From: Thiomonas sp. FB-Cd
GTDB lineage: Bacteria > Pseudomonadota > Gammaproteobacteria > Burkholderiales > Burkholderiaceae_C
Assembly (NCBI RefSeq): GCF_000733775.1
Contig: NZ_JPOE01000002.1
Span: 434,001 to 498,000, forward strand
Length of the DNA: 64,000 nucleotides
Direction: 5' to 3'
Shown here: positions 50,584 through 56,605 of the stretch, one piece after another
Layout of the letters: the number at the start of each line of letters is the position of its first letter
Numbering within the stretch: the stretch's first letter is position 1
The notes under the pieces: model-generated
Databases searched by the model: none
The model's input: only the letters and a program-made list of their open reading frames with translations
Told to the model about the DNA's origin: nothing
Made by a program: the position numbers and the translations under genes

Positions 50584-50781
50584 TCAGGTGCCGAGCGCGC
50601 AGCGCTGCTCGCCGAAGAACTGACGTTCGTGGTGTTCACCTTGCTTGCCGACATTGAAGCTTGAGACGGGCCGGTGGTAACCCATAACGCGCGTCCAGAC
50701 CTCGCAGGGTTGGCGTTCATCATCGCGCAGTTGTAGATATTCGGATTCATTGCAGGGGGCCGGGTTCGAGAAGTTTGTCAT
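50584..50781 (-). CDS. separate glycyl-radical domain protein of class III RNR
   Basis: A 65-residue protein with the class III reductase C-terminal signature: PCEVWTRVMGYHRPVSSFN and a GKQGEHHER tail. Gly34 in RVMGYHRP is the expected radical site. The neighbouring large NrdD ends at its zinc-binding segment and lacks this motif. The small gene has its own ATG (50781) and ribosome binding site (GGAG, 8 bases), lies 40 bases after nrdD and 9 before nrdG. It is in a different frame register with intervening stops, so it is expressed on its own if at all. I infer that it docks on NrdD to complete the enzyme, as GrcA/YfiD does for pyruvate formate-lyase. Confidence 0.82.
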   Translation of the reverse strand: MTNFSNPAPCNESEYLQLRDDERQPCEVWTRVMGYHRPVSSFNVGKQGEHHERQFFGEQRCALGT

Positions 50782-50820
50782 CGTGTTGCTCCGTCGTCGG
50801 TTGGGAAGCTCGCGCCGATC

Positions 50821-52851
50821 TCATGCGGCGAGCAAGTTGCGCTTGCGGGCCAGAATCTCGTCGTCACATTTCGGACAGAACCGGTGTTCACCGGTGAGGT
50901 AGCCGTGGGTTGGGCAAATTGAAAACGTGGGCGTAATGGTGATGTATGGCAAGCGAAACCGTGTGAGCGCGCGGCGTACGAGATCTCGGCAAGCTGAACC
51001 GCTTGAGATCTGCTCGCTCATGTACAGGTGCAGGACAGTGCCTCCTGTGTACCTGGACTGCAAAGGCTCCTGGCGCTCAAGCGCCTCAAAGGGATCATCG
51101 GTGAAGCCGACAGGCAGCTGCGAGGAATTGGTGTAATAGGGTTGTGCTTGGGTGCCCGCTTGGATGATCCCCGCATAGCGCTTGCGGTCCTCCTTTGCAA
51201 AGCGGTACGTTGTGCCTTCCGCCGGTGTTGCTTCAAGGTTGTAGAGGTGTCCGGTCTCCTCCTGAAAGGCGGTGATGCGGTCGCGAACATGGTCCAGCAA
51301 CCGGATGGCGAATGCTTGCCCCCAGGACGTGGTGATGTCATGCTCGTTCGCAGTGAAATTGCGGATGAGTTCATTGATGCCGTTGACGCCGAGCGTGGAA
51401 AAATGGTTACGCAACGTGCCGAGATACCTTTTGGTGTAGGGAAACAGGCCTTCATCCATAAGGCGCTGGATGACCTTGCGTTTGATCTCCAGGCTTTGCC
51501 TTCCCATATCCAGCAAGGTGTCGAGCCGGCGCAGAAGCCCCTGTTCATCGCCGCTGTGTAGATGTCCCAAACGCGCACAATTGATTGTGACTACCCCGAC
51601 CGATCCGGTCTGTTCGGCTGAGCCGAACAGACCGTTTCCGCGCTTGAGAAGCTCGCGCAGGTCAAGTTGCAGGCGGCAACACATGGAGCGCACCATGTTG
51701 GGCGCGAGATCAGAGTTGATGAAGTTCTGAAAATAGGGAAGCCCGTATTTGGCGGTCATGTCGAAAAGCCGCAGCGCATTCTCTGATTCCCATGGAAAAT
51801 CCTTGGTGATGTTGTACGTGGGAATCGGAAAGGTGAACACGCGACCTTTGGCGTCGCCGGCGGTCATCACGTCGATGTAAGCCCGGTTGATGAGGTCCAT
51901 CTCGGCCTGAAGGTCCCCGTAGACGAAGGGCATGTCCTGGTCGCCGATCCGGGGTGTCTGCCCGCGAAGATCCTCCGGGCAAGTCCAGTCGAACGTCAAG
52001 TTGGTGAAGGGCGTCTGGGTACCCCAGCGCGAGGGCACGTTGAGGTTGTAGATCAACTCCTGCACACACTGGCGGACGGCCGGATAGTCCATCCCATCCT
52101 TGCGCACAAAAGGCGCCATATATGTGTCGAACGAGGAGAACGCTTGCGCTCCAGCCCATTCGTTCTGCAAAGTCCCCAGGAAATTGACGATCTGACCGAC
52201 AGCGGAACTCATGTGTCGAGGTGGTCCCGCCTCCACCTTCCCCGGTACACCATTGAGTCCCTCAGTAAGCAGGGTACGCAGGGACCAGCCCGCGCAATAG
52301 CCAGCCAACATGTCCAAGTCATGAATATGGATGTCGGCGTTGCGATGGGCCTCGCCAATCTCAGCGGGATAGACGTGGGAAAGCCAGTAATTTGCAGTGA
52401 CTTTTCCCGCAACGTTGAGGATAAGGCCCCCGAGGGAGTAGCCTTGATTGGCATTGGCGTTGACGCGCCAATCGCTACGCGTCAGATACTCATTCACCGA
52501 GCTTTGCACATCCACCCAGGACCTTTGGTCTTGGCGCATCTTGGCATGCTGCTCACGATAGACGATATAGGCGCGTGCCGTTTTGAAGTGGTCCGCGGCG
52601 ATCAGCGTGTGCTCGACAACATCCTGGATTTGCTCGACGCTTGACGCGCGGTTTCCGAAGCGATGAATGAGGACTTTGACCGCGGCATCGCAGAGGACTT
52701 GTGCTTGCTCTGAGCCAAACTCCCCGGTTGCCTCACCAGCGCGCCGCAGGGCCGATCGAATCTTGCCTGCGTCGAATGCGACTCGAACATCATTGCGCTT
52801 AATTACCTCACGTGGAAGCGTCAGACTATGGTCGGTGCTTGTGCTATTCAT
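50821..52851 (-). CDS. nrdD: class III anaerobic ribonucleotide reductase, large part without glycyl-radical domain
   Basis: Reduces ribonucleoside triphosphates to deoxy forms without oxygen. The 676-residue product has an N-terminal ATP-cone (about 15-105, VIKRNDVRVAFDAGKIRSALRRAG in part), a ten-stranded barrel with a cysteine pair in VRSMCCRLQ (likely thiyl site), and a C-terminal zinc segment (ICPTHGY...FCPKCDDE). It stops 12 residues later, before the RVxGY glycyl-radical motif found at the C-terminus of single-chain NrdD; that motif is in the next gene. Ribosome binding site GGAGA precedes the ATG at 52851, and an NrdR box lies just upstream. Confidence 0.94.
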   Translation of the reverse strand: MNSTSTDHSLTLPREVIKRNDVRVAFDAGKIRSALRRAGEATGEFGSEQAQVLCDAAVKVLIHRFGNRASSVEQIQDVVEHTLIAADHFKTARAYIVYREQHAKMRQDQRSWVDVQSSVNEYLTRSDWRVNANANQGYSLGGLILNVAGKVTANYWLSHVYPAEIGEAHRNADIHIHDLDMLAGYCAGWSLRTLLTEGLNGVPGKVEAGPPRHMSSAVGQIVNFLGTLQNEWAGAQAFSSFDTYMAPFVRKDGMDYPAVRQCVQELIYNLNVPSRWGTQTPFTNLTFDWTCPEDLRGQTPRIGDQDMPFVYGDLQAEMDLINRAYIDVMTAGDAKGRVFTFPIPTYNITKDFPWESENALRLFDMTAKYGLPYFQNFINSDLAPNMVRSMCCRLQLDLRELLKRGNGLFGSAEQTGSVGVVTINCARLGHLHSGDEQGLLRRLDTLLDMGRQSLEIKRKVIQRLMDEGLFPYTKRYLGTLRNHFSTLGVNGINELIRNFTANEHDITTSWGQAFAIRLLDHVRDRITAFQEETGHLYNLEATPAEGTTYRFAKEDRKRYAGIIQAGTQAQPYYTNSSQLPVGFTDDPFEALERQEPLQSRYTGGTVLHLYMSEQISSGSACRDLVRRALTRFRLPYITITPTFSICPTHGYLTGEHRFCPKCDDEILARKRNLLAA

Positions 52852-52872
52852 GGGGGTCTCCGTGCTTTGATG

Positions 52873-52888
52873 GCACTATATCTAGTGT
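52873..52888 (-). promoter_or_regulatory. NrdR box upstream of nrdD
   Basis: Read on the minus strand, ACACTAGATATAGTGC... begins one base in: the 16-mer ACACTAGATATAGTGC agrees with the NrdR consensus ACACWATATATWGTGT at 14 of 16 bases. It lies 22-37 bases before the nrdD start. NrdR boxes usually come in pairs about 31 bases apart; only a poor second palindrome (GATCTACTAGATG, around 52902-52914) is seen. NrdR itself is not encoded in the window. Confidence 0.68.
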
Positions 52889-52914
52889 CTGAAGCCTAAG
52901 TGATCTACTAGATG

Positions 52915-53431
52915 CAGTTATGCCTTAGGTCAAACAAGCTGAAGATTTTGAGCCTTTCCCGGAAATGCCGATGGGGGAGAATCGGCGCCTGCAGGTCCCA
53001 TTCGCCTGCGCTGCGGGGGGGCTACGCGAACATCGCCGACCTTGGCGGCGCGCTCGATGCGTCAGGGGAAACGGCCTTGAAGCCCAAAGTTCAGTTTGCC
53101 GGCCGTGACGTCCCGCATGCCAATCAAGGCTCGTCGTGGAGCCGCATGCCTGGTGTGGAATGGGCCCGATGCACTAAAAGATTAGGCGACCCCGTTGTCG
53201 GATACCGGTTGGGTAGCGCACGGCGGCCGATTCGTGCGTCGCGAGCCGCGGGGCGGTGCAATCGCGGAGAATTGGCACAGTCGGGTTGTTCTGTGAAGCA
53301 GCAATCCATCGAAGCGTCCGAGTATGAGCTTACACGCGCCTCGCACGTCGTGGAAATTTCGTCCCATCCCGCGCAAGCGGTTGCCGCTGGCCAAGGACCG
53401 CGCTGTGTAGGCCATATGAACTCTTCCGCCG
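52915..53431. other. gap upstream of nrdD without a supported gene
   Basis: About 520 bases. A 179-codon open frame (52912-53451, plus) and several minus-strand frames exist, but none has a recognised domain, and the reading suggests GC-driven open frames. It probably holds the nrdD promoter at its left end and decayed DNA next to the TnpB relic at its right. Confidence 0.45.
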
Positions 53432-53803
53432 CTAAACGCATCGCGTTGTAGCGTGGGCTTCGCGGGTCAAGGATCTGGACTTGCCACGTTGCCGTGGCAG
53501 AGGTTTAGGTCTCGCCGACACGCCCGTCCCAGGCGTGTCCCGAAAAGAGATTTGCTGCACTGCATGCGCGTCGATGAGAACCACCAACGCGCTGTTCTGG
53601 TCGCGCGGCATGATGTTCCCGCAGTGCGGGCGGACATGCATGCGCTCGGCAAGCGTCTTGGGAGCGAGTTCCCAACAGGCCGAGCAGCGCTGCGACGGTT
53701 TGAGCTGGCGCGTATCGCTCAGGTGCAGTCGCGTCCAAGCCTCCAGCCGCGCCATCTGCGCGGCATTGGGGTACAGCTTGAGTGTGGTTTTGCAACGTTG
53801 CAT
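53432..53803 (-). pseudogene. TnpB (IS200/IS605) relic with internal deletion
   Basis: A 123-codon frame joins two ends of a TnpB protein. Residues 1-32 (KTTLKLYPNAAQMARLEAWTRLH in part) match the TnpB N-terminal helix-turn-helix region. Residues from about 36 (PSQRCSACWELAPKTLAERMH, then HCGNIMPRDQNSA) match the C-terminal zinc ribbon. The roughly 280 residues between, including the nuclease core, are missing, and the ribbon has lost one cysteine. Not functional. No TnpA gene is seen. Confidence 0.8.
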
Positions 53804-53857
53804 GCTGTCGTGTTGTGCAGCTAAACACGGAACAACAAGCGAAAACCGCCCGCTTGC

Positions 53858-53921
53858 CCCCTCCTGCCCGGACGGCTTCGCCTAAGTGACGCTGCGCGTC
53901 AGCCCGGGCGAGGAAGGGGAA
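53858..53921. repeat. nested inverted repeats beside the TnpB relic
   Basis: CCTCCTGCCCGG pairs imperfectly with CCCGGGCGAGGAAGG about 35 bases later. Inside is a perfect TGACGC/GCGTCA hairpin with a three-base loop (53886-53900). Position just upstream of the TnpB relic (minus strand) fits a left-end hairpin of an IS200/IS605-type element, but no boundary can be set. Confidence 0.35.
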
Positions 53922-54045
53922 TGCACGGGCATGTGTTCAATCGACACCGTGCGTCAAAAAAAGCTGGTGCAAGGCAGCAAAGCGAGCTGAAAAATCCCAC
54001 CGAACGCATGTAATGCCAAGGCACGCCAGGAAACATTGCTCGCTC

Positions 54046-54459
54046 TCAGGATGCAGCGGGGCTTTGCGAAAAACTTGTCGATCGATTTACCAATTCCAAA
54101 CGATCCGGTGTATCCAAGTCGATCGCGATTCTCATGCAAACCGTGCGACAGACCTGAAGAACCTCCTCGCTTTGAACGCGGTAGACAATCTCGTTGCCCA
54201 TGCGGTGCTTCGCCACGAGTCCGGCAAGGTACAGCATCTTGAGGTGCTGTGAGACGTTTGGCTGTGTGGACGCAACTGCCTTAACAATCGCGCCCACGCT
54301 TTTGCCTTGATTGCAGATGGTGCTCAAGATGCGGAGTCGAATCGGCGTGGCCAGCGCGCTGAAAAACTCGGCGGCCAAGACGAACACCCTTTCTGATGCC
54401 TCGTCTTCAACGATACGTGTGAAGTTTACGGGGGGCACGGGAATCATTTTTGACTGCAT
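54046..54459 (-). CDS. ArsR/SmtB-family regulator
   Basis: Dimeric winged-helix repressor of 137 residues. The HTH is clear (LATPIRLRILSTIC, STQPNVSQHLKMLYLAGLVAKHRMGNEIVYRV in part). Cysteines occur at STIC in the HTH domain and as C-x3-C (VCRTVC) in the last helix, so a thiol- or metal-based signal is possible. It lies 127 bases downstream of the third Crp/Fnr gene on the same strand. Target and inducer are unknown. AAGG lies 9 bases before the ATG. Confidence 0.85.
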   Translation of the reverse strand: MQSKMIPVPPVNFTRIVEDEASERVFVLAAEFFSALATPIRLRILSTICNQGKSVGAIVKAVASTQPNVSQHLKMLYLAGLVAKHRMGNEIVYRVQSEEVLQVCRTVCMRIAIDLDTPDRLELVNRSTSFSQSPAAS

Positions 54460-54586
54460 GGGGGAGCGCCTTTGGATTGGTAATGAGCACCGTTGCGAGA
54501 TGCCGGCTGATCATGTGCGCAAAGCGTTGCGTTTGAGGGGAGGCCCATGCGCGGATCAACGGGGCATGGCGCCGTAGTTGTGCGTA

Positions 54587-55423
54587 TCAATCAGGAGCAA
54601 CGGGGCTTGCGCCGACGATCCTCAGAGATACTGACTGGCGGCCAAGTAGCGCGGCAAGGGCAGTGCGGTCGGGGATCTGCACTTGATGCCGCCGCGTCAT
54701 TTGAATCAGGCCTGCATTTTCAAATCGCGCAAAGAGTCGACTGACCGTCTCTGAATACATACCAAGATAGCTGCCGATGTCCTTGCGCGTCATGCGCAAA
54801 GCAAATTCGCGCGAGGAAAGCCCGAGCCCGCGATGACGATCCGACAAGTCCAACAAAAAATGCACCAGACGCTCAGCGCCTTGCATGCTGCCAAGGACAA
54901 GCAAGTTTTGCTGTGCGCGTCGCATGCTGTCGGCCACGAGGGCCTGGATCCGTCGCTGCACGATTGGGCGGGCCCTCGCAGCAGCGTCCAATGCGCGCGC
55001 ATCGATCTCGCAGGCTTCGCTTGCTTCCACGGCGACGGCATCGCATAGATAAACCTGAGCGGCATATCCGTCGAGGCCGATCATGTCTCCGGAAAAATGA
55101 AACCCAAGCACCTGTTGCCTTCCGTCAGGCGCCCGCATCACTGATTTGAAGGACCCGGTCCGGATCGCATACACGCGATCCAACGTCCGACCGGCCGCAA
55201 AAAGGCGCTGCCCTTTCCGAAGTCGAACGGCTGCCGTTTGCCGCACCCGACGGTCACCCCCCTCATCTTGTAGCAAGGCAGCCTGAAAGCAGCTGCGACT
55301 CTGGAAGCATCGTGTGCAGGGATCCGACTCGTCCATACGGTGAAGGACGGAGCGTGGCGCCAAGCCGATTGCGCTGGATGTTTCCGTGCGGCAATTCAAC
55401 AGTTTCTCGCAAGTGTCGCGCAT
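54587..55423 (-). CDS. FNR-type [4Fe-4S] oxygen-sensing regulator
   Basis: Crp/Fnr protein of 278 residues. C36-x2-C39-x5-C45 and C138 keep the exact spacing of the four E. coli FNR cluster ligands (the interval of 93 between third and fourth is the same). The effector domain (GRQQVLGFHFSGDMIGLDGYA in part) and winged helix with the recognition pattern E-T-V-S-R are canonical. It has a 30-residue N-terminal extension with two further cysteines (C5, C11); the ATG at 55423 has a strong AGAGGAA ribosome binding site, so the extension seems real. This is the best candidate for the master anaerobic regulator acting on the island. Confidence 0.92.
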   Translation of the reverse strand: MRDTCEKLLNCRTETSSAIGLAPRSVLHRMDESDPCTRCFQSRSCFQAALLQDEGGDRRVRQTAAVRLRKGQRLFAAGRTLDRVYAIRTGSFKSVMRAPDGRQQVLGFHFSGDMIGLDGYAAQVYLCDAVAVEASEACEIDARALDAAARARPIVQRRIQALVADSMRRAQQNLLVLGSMQGAERLVHFLLDLSDRHRGLGLSSREFALRMTRKDIGSYLGMYSETVSRLFARFENAGLIQMTRRHQVQIPDRTALAALLGRQSVSLRIVGASPVAPD

Positions 55424-55571
55424 CGCATTTCCTCTGAATCAATGAGCTTTTTTCGAGTGAATGAAGGCACCCATGCCCCTGCCTCGGCGACGCGTTCTTG
55501 CGGGCTCCGGTGCCATTGCATGCCGATTTCTCTATGGCACCCGTGCACTTGACGGGGCGGCTGTAATGCCC

Positions 55572-55844
55572 TCAGGACCTTGGGGTGGATCTGGAATCTG
55601 GAATCCAGCGCTCGGCCATGACCGAGCTGAGATAACGCACAAGTCGAGGTTCTTGCTGAAAATCGGAATCAACAGTGACCTCATAGATCGCGATTCCATA
55701 TTCGGCGGCGCGCCGCTCATGCTCGGCGAGAGCCAAGTGTTCGACGCGTTCCTTGTGGCCGACGCAAACAACATAGCTGTGGCGCTCGGGATCGCCATGA
55801 TGGAACGCTTGGGCGAGATACAGCGTAGACGGGGTCGTGGACAT
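55572..55844 (-). CDS. hypothetical 90-residue protein
   Basis: No family recognised. The middle (YVVCVGHKERVEHLALAEHERRAAEYGIAIYEVTVDSD in part) has the look of a small alpha/beta fold, and the ends are polar. AAGGA lies about 7 bases before the ATG at 55844, which supports translation. It is 148 bases upstream of the third Crp/Fnr gene on the same strand. Confidence 0.55.
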   Translation of the reverse strand: MSTTPSTLYLAQAFHHGDPERHSYVVCVGHKERVEHLALAEHERRAAEYGIAIYEVTVDSDFQQEPRLVRYLSSVMAERWIPDSRSTPRS

Positions 55845-56605
55845 GCGAGCATCCTTGGTGGTTCAACACGAGGTGAGCGAGTTTCGGTGGCTTCCAAGCC
55901 GGCGCAAGTATCGGCGGACACCACATTGCTGACCAAAGTGATGGCGACATAGCACGAGCAGGTGACGCCCTGTGTCTCTCGCCCTGGCGTACGGATTTGG
56001 ATTACATCTAGAAAGTGGGGCGGAGCAATGTCTGCCGCCGGAGACTCCCGATCGTGGTTGGTGCGTGCTCAATGCGTCAATGCAGGCCTGCAAGGAAATC
56101 CCGGACATGCTCATGGTGAAGTGATCGTCATGCCGCGTATGTATGAATGCCGCTGTTGGCATTCTCAGAACAGGAGTCGGGGGCAGAGTTGACCGGAGTC
56201 AAACAATGGAGCCTTTGCTTGTCTAAGCAGGCACGAAATCTTGTCGAAATGTTGCTGGCGATTCGGCTTGTAGGTCGTCCGGGGGAATTGCGTCGGCGCG
56301 TGGCTGTCTGCTCATCCGCCGCATAAGCAAACGATCTCCGTGATCTGCCCCCTTCAGCTGACAGCTGAACGCTGTGAGCGGAAGCATCAGGAATTAATCA
56401 GGGCGCATGCCGGCAGGGCAGGCCGATGGCGTTTGCGTCGCGCGCACGTTACGTAACACGTCCCAAAGAAGGGCCAACTGCACGGGCCAAACCGCTGGGG
56501 AGCGGTTGGTGTTGCACATGCCCATCATGCTGCAAATGCCACGGGGACCCCGACAACCATGAGCACAGCGCCGCCAAAGCGCCACCCAGTCTGCTTCCAA
56601 AGCAG
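55845..56605. other. long gap without a supported gene
   Basis: About 760 bases. Several open frames under 125 codons exist, none with recognisable sequence or a good ribosome binding site. One notable element is TTCAGCT-gac-AGCTGAA (56353-56369), a perfect 7-bp inverted repeat of operator size. Confidence 0.45.

Noticed and set aside
52866..52880. TTGATGGCACTATA upstream of nrdD considered as an FNR box
   Set aside because: Only the TTGAT half-site is present; the second half does not match. The overlapping NrdR box explains the palindromic part better.
52912..53451. 179-codon plus-strand frame upstream of nrdD
   Set aside because: No ribosome binding site, no domain, arginine/serine-rich composition expected of a GC-rich chance frame.
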